The notes under the pieces are model-generated. The model did not search any database and was not told the origin of the DNA. It worked only from the letters and a program-made list of their open reading frames with translations. A stretch of DNA of 64,000 nucleotides. Origin: Vermamoeba vermiformis (Eukaryota; Tubulinea; Echinamoebida). The DNA is taken from contig JBEWZL010000081.1 in NCBI GenBank assembly GCA_045837725.1, forward strand, positions 1 to 64,000. The letters run 5' to 3'. Shown here in pieces: positions 12,401 to 24,211 of this stretch (positions are counted from its first letter, which is position 1; every line of letters begins with the position of its first letter). The translations under genes and the position numbers were made by a program.

Positions 12401-14195
12401 ACAAACTACAAAACATATTAATACGTAATAAATCAAACTAGAATAAAGTAAAGTGTCGATTTTAGTCTTGTTAAACGGTCGTAAATTAAAATAATAAAAG
12501 TCTCGAAATGGACCTAAACTGACAGATGTCATCTTGTCATACACAACACGAAAGTTGTGTATTTGACAGTACGCGTCCATGGGGACCGCTTGGTATCATA
12601 ATAATATAATTCTTTGTAAATTTAGCTAGCTTTCAAATTTCACTAACTTTACATAAAACTGCTTTAAATTAGACTCGACTTACCGCAGGTGTAACCGGGT
12701 GATTGGTTTACGCAAGTCGCAATAGTTGCGCAATTGTTCGTATTATTTGACGCGCACTCATCGACATCTTCGTCGCAATTAACTCCGGTCCATTGTGGAT
12801 CAGTGCATATGCACCCTCCTCGGGCCTCACACTTGCCGTGAGTCGTACTGCAAGTCGGACACACGCCTAAAACGAATTGAAATGAGAATCTATTCGGATT
12901 TGGCACTAGAATCTTTAAGAATTTTTCCGTTCTTTGTCGGATGCAAAGGTAAAATTAGACAAAGCGTTAAGATTTCTATCTAGGTGAGTTGTACTCGCTG
13001 TATGTCAGTATTGACGTGCATGGAAGAGAATTGTGCAGTACTTACAAGCGTCAGTAAAGCAATACGGCGTAAATGCAACAGGCATATCTTCGGTGCCCAC
13101 GTATTGGATCAACAACATGAAATCTGAGCCCATTGTATACATCTTTTGCATGGGATTCCAGAACACATATTTGTAGATCGTCGTATTTGTCATTTCTATA
13201 GGTACTTGGATCGTAGAATTGTCTGGCGCGGTCTCGTTAAAATAACCCCCGATATACGTCGTGTTTACGGTCACTGTAAAAGTGCTCCATGTATCGCACT
13301 TATTTAAATTAGTAACGATCTATATTATCAAGATTAAATAGCACCTACTTTAGGAAGCAAGTCCATGTTGCAAGGATCGGATGTTAAAACTGCGTATCTT
13401 GTAAGTGTTGAATTGGACATAATAGGACCACTAGCTACTCCTTGGAAAGTCTCTTGATAAATATTTGTTTCCATCGAGGCGTGCCCAAGCGTTCGGGAAT
13501 TTGCAAGCGACGAATCTGCAGCAAGTTTAGACGCAAGACTAAAAATAACTGTAAAATATCCAAAGCTTACTATCTAAATAGAGGTCAAAAATTGATGCTC
13601 CCAGCGTGCTATCTTCGAAATTATACGAATTCGCTTCTGTGGCTTCCGATCCGGGTAGCACGCACGCAAGTAGACCTGCAGGAGGAGCGTCGCTTTGATA
13701 AGTTACAAATACATCTCCAAATCTATATAAAGCTGCAACAACAGAGTTAGTAAGGAAGGTGGGACAAACGTTGTGACAGGATGCATCTTCAGAAAAAGCA
13801 ACGGCAACAAGGCAAAAATAATCAACAATTCATATTTCATCGGCGCCGTGCTATATTACATGATGCAGCCCATTGATACTAATAAATAAGTGTATGTACG
13901 CCGGTATGACAGTTTGCTGCATCCGACTGACTGAAACAAATACCGCACTAATTTGAAAGAAACGTTTATAATTATAAAGTCGAATGATTAAATAATATCA
14001 TTGAGAAGTAAGAAGCTTACCGGGGCAGCGCGGTTTATACAGGTAGTAAGTGTTTCCATCATCTGCTGTTATCGAAGTCAAAGTGCGCCACGATGCAGGC
14101 TGGCTGATTTGGAGGGTTGAATATTGGTTGGCAATGCAGAGGACAATAAGCAAGGCTAATAACCCTCGACTGTTCATGAACCGATGCGTTGCCAT
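9428..14195 (-). CDS. Receptor-like TKL-type kinase, paralogue 3
   Basis: Third and most divergent tandem member, in the same orientation. The proposed start is the ATG at 14195 (MATHRF, then MNSRGLLALLIVLCIANQ, a signal peptide); the ATG at 14177 is equally possible. The ectodomain includes W...YKPRCPG, an unassigned Asn/Thr-rich segment (13005-13274), EGF-like modules with DVDECASN and DFDECVAQ calcium-binding-type starts, and a CGNGQLDVGEECDGG module. The membrane helix is encoded near 11395-11460 (VIVPAVVVPVTVVIAGVILL). The MSP-like domain (about 10504-10930) precedes GDGAFGVVYKG. HRDLKLDN, DFG and MAPEIL are present. It has lost the intron palindrome found in paralogues 1 and 2 and is not part of their near-identical tract. 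Kinase activity is likely, the substrate unknown. Confidence 0.82.
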
Positions 14196-14796
14196 AGCGG
14201 ATTTGAAATGCGACGACGGCAATCTACAGCGGGTTCGAAGAAAGGACCAACCCAATTATATGTGGTTGATGATTACGTTTTGGAACTCAAAAAAGAAGAA
14301 TTGCAAGACAGGGCGTGTTTTCCGATCCCAAAAGAGGCATGACGTCTTGTCACATCCGGATCCCGTGAAATTCGAATCACTGCTGAACGAAAGATTGAAA
14401 GTATACCAAATATAATAATATTATTCCACTCCATTCCACCGAGAATCCGAAGGTTTGAGCTTAAATAAAAGGATCCGTTACAAAAAATTTTAAATGTGAT
14501 TCTAGCGCTAGAATTTATATACCTTACGTTCCGCATGGCGAACGCTTTATTTATATATCGATTTAATTCTTGTTTTTGGCCTACCTTGACAATTGCAAAA
14601 GACCAAAGTACCAAACTCGATCGGCGTGCGTCTGTATTCGAATACACGGCTCACAATATCCCAAGTTGTGTTATCATTGCATGGCGAATAAGTTTTATTA
14701 AAGGGTTCCGTAGTGAGGTGTTCACTCGTAAACAGTTACAAAAAAATGCTGTACAATTTTATTTATTTTGGCGCCCTAACAAAACACCTCGTGTTA
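14196..14796. other. Intergenic, kinase 3 to glycohydrolase
   Basis: About 600 bases between two minus-strand genes. Short frames on both strands (for example 14273-14647 minus and 14496-14807 plus) have no motif and no consistent splice structure. It must contain the promoter of the kinase gene; I see no clear core element. Confidence 0.4.
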
Positions 14797-15840
14797 TTAG
14801 CCGTTAATGAACGATTCAAATTTGCTCGCGATTTCTCCGAGCGCCTCTTTAAATAGCAATTTTGTTTGTAGGCTTGCGAGCACTGGATCTTCGCTCACAT
14901 CCAACTTGTGAGTCGCCTGAGCTGCGGCGGTGAGAGACGTAACGACTACTGCAGTGCTGTCTACATCTCCGCCCATTCTAATCGCAAATTGCATTGCTGG
15001 AAGAATTCCGACAACGTGCTTAGCGATGTACAGAGCCGCGCCAAGGGTGAGTAGCGCGTTACACGGAACTCCCGTACCTTTCTTTAAAGCGTAGGCTTCA
15101 GTACCATCATGGTTATCTTCGACGCAAACAAGCTTTGTCGCTTCAACAGGAGCTTTGATGAAGGGAAGGCTGTCTAATCTCGCGAAATACGCTTTGACTC
15201 TCGCATCTTTTGCTAATTGAACAGCTTTTTGAATAACTTCTTGTACAGGCAATTGTTTGTAAGCTAATTGATGGACTAATAAAGCGAGGATACGCGAGCA
15301 GTCCACTGACACGGGATGGGGATGTGAAAATGTTGCGTCTTGCTCAGCAAATTTCGCAATTAAATTTTCATCTTTCAAATATCCTAATATATGTGCACGC
15401 ATCACGCTGCCGTTGCTAGGATTTTTGCCACTATTTGTTAGCTTATCCGATCGCCACGAGGTAAAATCTATCTGTCCTTGCAAAACTGGTTCTATGCCTC
15501 CCCACCACTTGCCCTTTTTAGACCACGTGATTAATTGGGTTTCTTTATCGTACATAGCCTGATACGACGCAAGCAAGCTCTCGAAAGACAGATTTGTGCC
15601 TGCTTTCATTACGGCGTCGATCAAGCCGAGTGTCATCCACGTATCATCCGTTATCATGCCTGGTTTGTATCCAGTATTGAATGTAGGATCATCTCCGCGG
15701 TCATGAAACTTGGACAAGTCGGTGCTGACAAGGGACTCGGCAGATTCCATTTCTAAGCCGCCTCCAAGGGCGTCTGCGATTGCAATAAGATTAATAATAT
15801 TGGTGATAGGAATATGTTGGGTAGTTGTGCTTGTGCTCAT
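14797..15840 (-). CDS. ADP-ribosylglycohydrolase (ARH/DraG family)
   Basis: Single-exon gene of 347 codons with an ATG start. Family signatures are intact: an N-terminal helix with DALGGGLE, the metal-binding MITDDTWMTLG (TDDT, about residues 63-67), NGSVMRA in mid-protein, and the C-terminal metal motif GGDVDSTAVVV (about residues 288-298). ARH/DraG enzymes use two magnesium ions to hydrolyse ADP-ribose from protein side chains or related ADP-ribosyl compounds. No signal peptide or membrane segment is seen, so the protein is probably cytosolic. Which linkage it cleaves (arginine, serine, O-acetyl-ADP-ribose) cannot be told from these motifs. It is intronless among intron-rich neighbours, which could reflect horizontal origin or intron loss (inference). 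Confidence 0.9.
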   Translation of the reverse strand: MSTSTTTQHIPITNIINLIAIADALGGGLEMESAESLVSTDLSKFHDRGDDPTFNTGYKPGMITDDTWMTLGLIDAVMKAGTNLSFESLLASYQAMYDKETQLITWSKKGKWWGGIEPVLQGQIDFTSWRSDKLTNSGKNPSNGSVMRAHILGYLKDENLIAKFAEQDATFSHPHPVSVDCSRILALLVHQLAYKQLPVQEVIQKAVQLAKDARVKAYFARLDSLPFIKAPVEATKLVCVEDNHDGTEAYALKKGTGVPCNALLTLGAALYIAKHVVGILPAMQFAIRMGGDVDSTAVVVTSLTAAAQATHKLDVSEDPVLASLQTKLLFKEALGEIASKFESFING

Positions 15841-16288
15841 GATGTTAGTTTTGAAAGAGAATGAATTTTTCTTCTTGAGGCATTATTTTTCACCCCAGCG
15901 GCCCAAGACGACAACACGCGTTTATAATGTTTCACTACCAATACCAATTCCGAGTGGTTCGTGCAAATATTTCGCAGCTCTGTTCCTAGCTAGGCACACA
16001 AGCCACATCAACCGGTCTGATCGGACCGTTGTTCGGTAATTTTATTGACTTTAAAAATAAGTCGAGGTTAGAATTAATATTATTACATGCACTATTATCA
16101 TTTATGAATATCAAATATTTTTTTGTGTATTTTAAGCCGGACAGCCCGGAGCACGTGGCTTTTGCGTTATTTGATTGGTGCAAATAGGTGCAGAAATGCT
16201 GTCACGGTGTACGAAAGCGGGGTATTAGCGATTGAAACGAACCCAATTATTTACCAGAACAGATCACGTCGACCACATCTGCTGAACA
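15841..16288. other. Divergent intergenic region
   Basis: About 450 bases between two divergently transcribed genes, presumably holding both promoters. AT-rich stretches occur near 16070-16125. No clear TATA element or RNA gene is visible. Confidence 0.4.
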
Positions 16289-19200
16289 ATGGCGCGACTA
16301 AAACACGCGTTGTTTGGCTTATTGCTACTTGGCATCGTTGCTGTTCACGGATCGTCTCAAATTAGGTTCGCAAACACCCAACTGAAGACATACTCGTACC
16401 TTGGCTTAGCCGCTCAGCCCAACGGTCCTATTAATGGGACGCTAACCACTAACATGGCTTCTGGAGACGCATTGCCCCTCAGCCCTTATCAGTCGTTACC
16501 CCAGCCTGGCCTGCCTTTCAACCAACTCGTCACGTTCTACGTTCACGATGTCGTTACTAACACGGATAGAGCGTTTGTAAATGCAACGCTGGCCGACAAT
16601 CAGAGCTATACTTTTGTTGCTGCGGGATCCGATGTGCCCTTGAAGCTGTTTAGCGTTGAAGAACGACCCTCTAATGCATCATTACTTGCGGGCAAAGCAG
16701 CGCTCAAGATCATCAACGTTGTTGGTACGCACCGTGTTGTTCCGCTAATAATTTCTACTAATTATTAATGTTTTTATTTCTTGGAATAGATTCTTCGTCT
16801 TACTCCTCGTTCTCTATTGAAATCTTTGACGGAACAAGCTTTGCTTATGCAAACGTCGCCTTTGGCACGTCCTCAAATTTCCTGGTATATGATGTGTCCA
16901 GTGTCTTGGTTTGGGGAGAGTTCGACTACCTCAACTCTTACTGTATGTCTATTAATCTTTGTTCCTCCGCGTTGACTAACACCAAACTCCAGCTCAAGTC
17001 AACGTGACGTTGCAACGAGACGCCACAACATTCCTCTACCTCCGTGGCACTAATGGTTCTGATTTAACTTGGAGCACATACGTTGTCCCTTTCACTCTTG
17101 TCGTCAATCCTCCTGTAAATAGCCCCGTTGCTCCTATCACTCCAACAAGCGCACCACAAACGGCACGCATTCGTCTCATCAATGGCGCTTTTTTCCCCGA
17201 TATCCGTGTCCCTGCTGTCATGCACACCATGAACTATCAGTACGTCATTACCAACAGCACAGCTACGTCTTCCTTGTTTCCCTATGACAACATTTTCGGG
17301 GAATACCTCACTGTTCCGAGCAACGTTCCGATCACATTCGTTGTTGATGGATTTAATGTCTACACCACATTGGTGCTGCCAAGCAACTCTCAATCCTCGT
17401 TAGTGTTTTACAACTCTATCAACGGAACCTATCATCTGCTTTACCTTGACGAAGCTCCAGCCCGAGCGACCTACCCTGAAAACCCCGAGTTTTCCAAGTA
17501 TCGTGTTGTAAATACAAGTAAGTACCAAGGCTTTACTAGTAGTCAATATTCTAACTCTTCCGAAAAGGACAGGGAGATACTTTGACAGTTTACGTGGATG
17601 GCGAGTGGTATTTCGGCACTCAAGTGACTTTCGGCTCGTACTTCGATGTTGTAGCTGGAAATATTTCGGATATCAGTTCCAGCGAATACTTTGGCAGCAG
17701 TAAGGGAGTCATAAATACATTTAATTCAGGCATGGTTTAACGTGCTGTGTAGGTTCGTTGCCACGAGGCCAACCTGATACACTGACTACCTACTACGTAC
17801 TTGGTCGTGTTGGTAGTTGGGATACATTTTATTGGATTGATGACGAAACTGAATTGCCGCCACCAACTTCTCAGGGCCCTGTTTGCGCTAACGGCTATGT
17901 CGAGACCACTGGCTATTGCAACTGTTACTCAGGGTAAACGCGAGATCTATCCCATGACGCACGCAAGGTCCAACGAACTAACGTACTTCGACTAGTTTCG
18001 CTAATGACTACAACTATCCCAATGTCAAGTGCTCCATGTCACCTCCTTACTGGTGTCCATCTGCAAACGCAACATCGTCTTCTACCGACACCGGAGCCGT
18101 TCCATCTCTTTATAACTTGTACGTCACTCGAAGCAACCTGGGTTTCAGTGTCTATTCTGCGTTCTTCCCTGGCAGACGTACGCTCATCGAGTTTCCAAAC
18201 CCTTCGTGCAACTTGATCAACAATCCAAGTTCTTACATCAAGAGTGTTGGTGGTTGCGCCGATCAATTTGACGTGCTGATTCCGTTCACTACTTGTGGCT
18301 TCACTAAGACTTCCAATCCCAACGAAGACGTCTACCGAGCTGAGATGCACGTAAAGCACATTGAATCCGTTCGGGTTAATGACAACACCATTGAACGCGT
18401 TATCGACACGCCCTTCACCCTTCTCATTCGCTTGCCTAAGAACATTGCGGTAAGTTCTAGCTTGTTTTCTTAGGCTCGACTAACAGTGGATAGATTGAAT
18501 CGAGCGTTGAGGTCATTGCAGCTCCCGTGTACACCGTGCCTCTCACTGCAGCCCTTGTTAGTCAAAGAGTTGATACTGCCACTCAAACCGCTCAACTGGT
18601 CTATGCTACTTCCGTCCCAGCTCAGTTCATCGTTGAAAGTGCTCAGGTGCAACAGCGCCCTTACGGAGTGAATGCTACCTTGCGCTTTTCAAGCACGAAC
18701 TGCACCTCGAACTATTGCTTGCAGTACTTAGTCATTGACCTCAAAATCGGCAATTGCGAGATCTCGGGTTACTATAGCATCGACGTGTCGATTGGCTGTC
18801 GCAACCAAACGAACTGTCCTACAGATGTTCAAGAAGCACCTGTTAAAGCCACCATTACTTCCACTATAGTCGCACAACGGTCCTGTGGTGATGCTTCAGT
18901 AGACGTTGGTCTTCAAGGCTCATTGAGAGCATACGACAGTCTTTCTTTCAATAGCCAATCCTTGTCTTTTGGCCCCGGACAGTAAGTGTTGACAAGGCGT
19001 CGTGTGGCAAGAATGCAGAACTAACACAACAGTGTACAGACCTGCCTACTTTTTGGTCAACACCAATTCACCCCAAGTTGTCATCTCTCACGTGACACTC
19101 GAACAAGTTTACTACCAAGGCCCTAATATTGCTGGTCACTTCCTGTTGACCAATGGTGGAAATGTCTCTTCTCGTGCCGCACACAACAACTTCACTTGGG

Positions 19201-19619
19201 GACAACTCTCGAGTTCTCAGTTGTGGTTCAGTTTCGACGTTACCGTTAGCAAGCTGGCTTCATATGAAGACACGATGTTTAAACTGGACAATGGTCAGAG
19301 TGGTGTATACTCTTTTACCGCTATCGTTGAAGTCGAGTGGATGTTGGACGGCACTCCGACCGCGAACGCACCTATAACCTTACCGTCACCCTTACCATCG
19401 TACAACTCCACCTATCCCTACCAATTCAAGAAGAGAGTGGCACTTCAAGGCACACTGTCGCAAGGCTCGCAGTTAAACGCTGAAGTACAGATCACTGGTA
19501 CTTCTTCTGTTCAACCTGATTCCACTGACAAAGGAACGGTATCTGCAGGCACTAGTTTTGCGGGTCTATTCTCTGTCTGCATAGCTTGTGTTGCTTTCTT
19601 GCTTACGTTGCAGATCTAA
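16289..19619 (+). CDS. DUF4397-like / ZP-like surface protein
   Basis: Secreted or GPI-anchored protein in about eight exons, reading cleanly across short introns (first intron 16725-16789). It starts with a signal peptide (MARLKHALFGLLLLGIVAVHG). The N-terminal half has repeated DUF4397-type beta-sandwich units; recognisable starts are AALKIINVV, ARIRLINGAF and GDTLTVYVDGEW. Next comes a cysteine-containing region (18004-18450) with LGFSVYSAFFPGRR, FPNPSC and FTTCGFTK, resembling the N-terminal half of a zona pellucida (ZP) module. A large Cys- and Asn-Thr/Ser-rich region follows. The C-terminus is short and hydrophobic after a small-residue stretch, as in GPI-attachment signals, with no cytoplasmic tail. 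A role in adhesion or the cell coat is likely but inferred. A damaged paralogue lies downstream. Confidence 0.75.
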
Positions 19620-21060
19620 TCGATCTGGATGCGGACTAATGAATGATTGTACGTACGTTATTTCTGCATTAAACTGATACTTGTTGTTGCACTTTTTGTG
19701 AGGACAGCTGATGGGATTGATGGGAGACCGCGCACGTGAAATATTTATAAACAACCGACTCGCCGACGACGGTTTCTATGCCGGTATTTTACATCTGTCA
19801 CTTCTTCTGTTCTGATTTCGTTTTGTTTTAGTTCGATCAACAAAGCGACAGCACGAAGGAAAATGCAACGAACTATTAACGCTCTTATTTTGCGTTATTT
19901 TTGGCGTACGGTTATGTCGATCTCATCCGACAGAACGCTCGATATGGTAAATGGTAGATGTGACGAGGATTGACCAGAAAAAATACTTCGAGCCGTGATG
20001 GGAGACTGATAGGCACCATAGTCATACGTTGATCTGCCGAACGCCCAGAAAAGAGCACGAAAATAGGCGAACCCGATGGACAAAGCTACACCCTAGTACA
20101 GCCAGAAGAAAAGCACCCGCGGACGCCATGGAAGACGAAGGTCCCGCCCCCACTCCCGAGAGACACGTCGACACCTCTTCCTTTAGCTGACAGTGACCTC
20201 TTCCAGATCAATTTCCATCCCCTACGGCAGCCACATTTTAACCCCGGAATTTTTACCTACCCTATATAGCAAGCCGCCCCAAGAACACGGGCAGAACACA
20301 GTCATCTAACGCGGAGAATTGGAACTCTTTGAAATTGCACAACTGGCTGAACTCAACGAAGCACCCATTCGGCACCAGTTCGGTACCACCAACGTCTGCG
20401 CCGGTGTCCCCTCCCCACCAACTCCTCGAGGCCATTATCATCAGGATTTCCGCGACGCCCAAATCGGAAATTGAGCGAAAAAGAACCGAAACCACAATTA
20501 ATGAACCAGATACTATCAATAATGTGGCACTCGACGAGCCTCATGCCGACGAACTTTTTGCCATTGATGACTTCCCTTCGACTTATGATCCCAGCTTAAG
20601 CTACCTCCGCTTCGTATTTTACAGGACCAATATTGCGAATTTTTTTATTATTTTAGTCCCTTGATGGCGTGCTACAGTAATTAGGCGAACCAAGACACCA
20701 CAAAATAAGCATTTTTTTTTAAGACCCCTTTGAATTAGTTCCATTCGACCCGACTGCCTGGAGTCATTCAACTGTCTCGTACGTAGTGAAGCAAGGCACT
20801 GCTTCGGGTATGTTTATTATGCAACATCAGATAATCGGCTAACGCCCTCAGTTATGCCACGGATACAACTCGCATTACAAATGCAGCGTTAGTTCACCCT
20901 CACTTTGTGAACAGACGACAGTTTAGTACGACACGTGCCATACAGATGAATATAGCAATAATTGACCTTCACCTTTGTCGCAGATGGTTCCCAACGTCGC
21001 ACGCCATGAACTTCCTAACTCCAAGCAGTTTCACAATAGTCCTCAATACTACAAAAGTAC
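19620..21060. other. Intergenic / decayed upstream part of surface-protein paralogue
   Basis: No intact gene. A TATATAG box at about 20263-20270 precedes an open frame (20329-20664) without an ATG. A short stretch near 20727-20810 reads DPFELVPFDPTAWSHSTVS and might be a leftover exon. Nothing aligns convincingly with the first exons of the upstream gene, so the 5' half of the paralogue is either gone or too altered to recognise. Confidence 0.35.
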
Positions 21061-22469
21061 AACTGGGGCGCGAGGAAATTGACGTTACAATTCCTACACT
21101 GAGTGCGGTCACCAAGACCCGCACAACGAATTTACCGAGGCATGTACGTGAAAAAATGATCGTGTACTGTTGCTGGCTCGTCTTACGATCGAGTTATTGA
21201 TACTCCGATGCCTATTGCCATTCGTATGCCCAAGACCCTCGCTGTAGGTGTTCATTTGCGCATCTAACATGGAAATACTAACGTATTGCAAGATTCAATC
21301 TTACGTCCAAGTCTTTGGCCCTCCCAGCCTCGCTATTGACGCTGCTTTTGTTGGTCAAACGGTGAGCACTGAGTCTCAATCTGGTAACCTCCAGTACGTG
21401 TCTGCCGTGCAATTCCCGTTGCAGATCGAGACCGTGCAACTCGTTGATTTGCCTTACGGAGTTGACGCGTGGATTGAAGTCGTAAATGTCAACTGTACAG
21501 GCGTTGGTCCTTGCGTTCAGCGCCTTGAAATTCACGTCAACACCACCACCTGCTCAATCTCTGGTGTCTATCGCATGGTAGTTTCGCTTGGCTGCAGAAG
21601 CGAGCAAGGTTGTCCTGAGGAGGCCAAGAACGGTACTCAAGTCTACATCGAGTCGCGCATCGTGTCTCAAAGCTTGTGCGGCGAAGTGTCAGTGGACATT
21701 GATCTCAACGGTTACATTCAAGCTTTCACCGATCCAACTTTCTCAAACTACGCTCTGGCGTTCTATCCTGGACAGTACGTACATACAATTTACTTTAAAA
21801 TGTGAAGCCCCGGACTAACAGTTTTGCATCAGATCCGCTTACTTTTTGATCAGCGCGTTCTCGTCTCGTGTCAGCCTGTCAAAAGTGTCAGTCGAGTCTG
21901 TGTACTATTACGGCCCAAATGTCAACTACCAATATTTGTACTACAATACGAGTCTTACCAACGTTGCCATTGCCAACAACTTCAGCACTGGTTCATCAGG
22001 TCCCTCGCAAGCGTGGTTCGGCCTTGACATTAGCGTCAGCACACCCAACTCGGGCGACAACAGCACTTTGTTCAAGTTGTACCAAGGTCAAAACGGCGTT
22101 TACAACTTTGTTGCTGTTGTGGACGTCGAGTGGTTTGTGACTAACGGCTCAAGCTCGGTCACGCCTGTTGCTCCTGTAGTCCCTGTTGGCCCTTCAACTC
22201 CCAACGCAACGTCGAATTCCACCGCTCCAGTTGCGTTCAAGAAGAGAATGGTGCTGGCAGGCTCTTTGTCCAATCAAGGCTCGCAGTTCACCGCCCAAGT
22301 CCAGATCGCTGGTCCCACGCCTTCGTCGGTACAGCCTCCACAACAACAGCAACAAACACCGGTCACTTCATCAAAGCCTGACAGCGACCCTGTCTCAGCG
22401 ACCGTCTCGTTATCCAGCTCATTGTTTGTTGTCGCTATGACAGTCTTTTTTGGATTGTTCTTGCTGTAA
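21061..22469 (+). pseudogene. Paralogue of the DUF4397/ZP-like protein, 5' part broken
   Basis: The last two exons match the upstream gene well: PYGVDAWIEV against PYGVNATLRF, SISGVYRMVVSLGCRSE against the ISGYYSIDVSIGCRNQ segment, the intron after FYPGQ, then YYYGPNV, LYQGQNGVYNF and VAFKKRMVLAGSLS. The C-terminus (SSLFVVAMTVFFGLFLL) is again GPI-signal-like, after a Pro/Gln-rich spacer. Upstream, the matching segment is split between frames: EIDVTIPTLSAVTKTRT in one, SSYDRVIDTPMPIAIRMPKT in another, with a TGA between them where the intact gene has an uninterrupted exon. No signal peptide could be found. Either the gene is broken at its 5' end or a shorter product starts internally; the clean 3' half suggests recent damage. 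Confidence 0.6.
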
Positions 22470-22662
22470 ATCGATCTTGAAGTTGAACTCCAAATCTTGT
22501 GTGCCTGCGTATTTCGGTTGGATAAAATGTCCACTACTCCTGCAGTTGTTCCGCAATTATAATCTGTTTGATTATCTTTGTCACGTCGACATTTCAATAG
22601 GAGCTAAAAGTAAACAGCACAACCCAAAATCTTTAATATTATGATCAATCAGAAGTAATCCA

Positions 22663-23874
22663 ATGAATAATATTCGTATTACCTTAGCCACAAGCTCGGT
22701 CATCAGTCTCTATGCAGTCGGTTGTTTCATCTGGAAACGCTTACGGAAATACAAACGAAGTCCGAGGCTAAATATGTACGACATTAATTTTTGTACAAAA
22801 GAAGCCACGTGAATAGAAGTTAAACCTGATTTTTTTTGGAATTCAGATCTGACAACGTTGCGGATTTACCACAAGAACTATGGCTAATTATTGTAGAAAA
22901 ATATCTATCAACTCACTTTGATACAAAGGACATATTAAATGTAGCTTTGGTGGATAAAGCAGCTTGTCAATTGGTAGAGAAAATGTATGCGAGGAGGATC
23001 TCGCCAGCTCAGCGCGTCAACCCTACCCAAGTATTAATCACACCTAAATTATGTTTCTTTATGAAGCGTAGATCGGAAGAAGCGAAGTTATGGCTCTCTT
23101 TGAACGAACCAAAGCCGATCTACGGACCTTGGCTAGAGAACAACTCTTTGAAAGCTCCAGAGACCGTCTTCAAGTTCATTATGCAGCTTATTCGAGAACC
23201 TAAGTGGTTTAAATACTATCTTACGAATGGACGAGCTATGAAGCGAGTTATATGGAATTTTGAAAATGTGCAGCGGATGGAGCCTTTAATGGGTGCCCTT
23301 AGAGTACGTGTTATAGGCCTATATTATACTTAATTAATATTATTATTTTCAATAGGCAATATTTTTGGCACCGTTCTTGGATTACTTGTTGAACAAATTT
23401 ACATCCGGCGAGTTTACTTGGTCAAATCTGCTGCAGATCAATATTGTCGAGTGGAGAACTGATCCATTTGCATTATTAATGCCCATATTAATGTTGGAAG
23501 CAAGTCACCCACTCGAGGTTAATTTCAAAAACTACCGTGGCGTACTATTTCGAGTGGTCTTATTTGCAGTGCTTGCAGGGTTCCATTACGGAGTTTTAGC
23601 GATGATATTACCATTTATGGTAATAATATTAATGGTTGCAGAGCCATTTAGATACATTAGCAACGATAGAGCGACAGCCGGGGCTGGTTTGACCGCGATC
23701 GTGTCCGCGATCTTCTTTCCAGCGACAGCGTATAGTCTGGCGTGCCTAATGTACACTCTATATGATGGTATAATGTTCAATAGAAGTTTGCCAAAGATTT
23801 CGTACAGAAGAAACTTTTTCTTGGCCGTTGGAATCACTCTCGCTGGGATCTTGTGGCTGATTAAGGGCAAATAG
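22663..23874 (+). CDS. Membrane protein with F-box-like segment
   Basis: Three exons. Exon 1 starts at the ATG at 22663 and encodes a hydrophobic signal-anchor (VISLYAVGCFIWKRLRKY). The intron at 22776-22846 is in phase with LPQELWLIIVEKYL, an F-box-like start followed by ILNVALVDKAACQLV. A second intron at 23304-23355 leads into the last exon. The C-terminal half is strongly hydrophobic with about four membrane segments (for example VLFRVVLFAVLAGFHYGVL and FFLAVGITLAGILWLIKG) and ends in KGK. The open frame at 22836 starts with TTG next to a splice acceptor, so the upstream exon is needed. I do not recognise the family. If the F-box segment is real, this would be a membrane-bound ubiquitin-ligase adaptor (inference). 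Confidence 0.6.
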
Positions 23875-24211
23875 TCGCACTACGCTAACAATAAAGGTAT
23901 ATTGCTTCATCATTATAATACAAATTATTCTGATTGCAATTGTTGATTATGTTTCTTGCAGTCTTTGGTCAGCGCATCCACGAGTGGATGGTTTTTGTCA
24001 CGGAATGAAGCTAAAATCTCTGCTGCAGTTATTCGAGAAGTATTCGAAGAATCTCCGCAGGGAGCTGAAATGCGATGTAACATCGTATAACGATCCAGCA
24101 AGATATGTCAAGTTTAAGCACCAAATTTACAATCGAGGAGGGCGACAGGAAACGGTAAAAAAGCGAAAAAGATTTAACCTTTTTATTTTTATCTTTAGTG
24201 TCGAAAACAAC
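23875..24211. other. Intergenic, possible leftover exon
   Basis: A good splice acceptor (tttcttgcag, ending near 23961) is followed by an open stretch containing LKSLLQLFEKYSKNLRREL. It cannot be joined in frame to the preceding gene, which already has a stop at 23872. I see no further support for a gene here. Confidence 0.3.
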
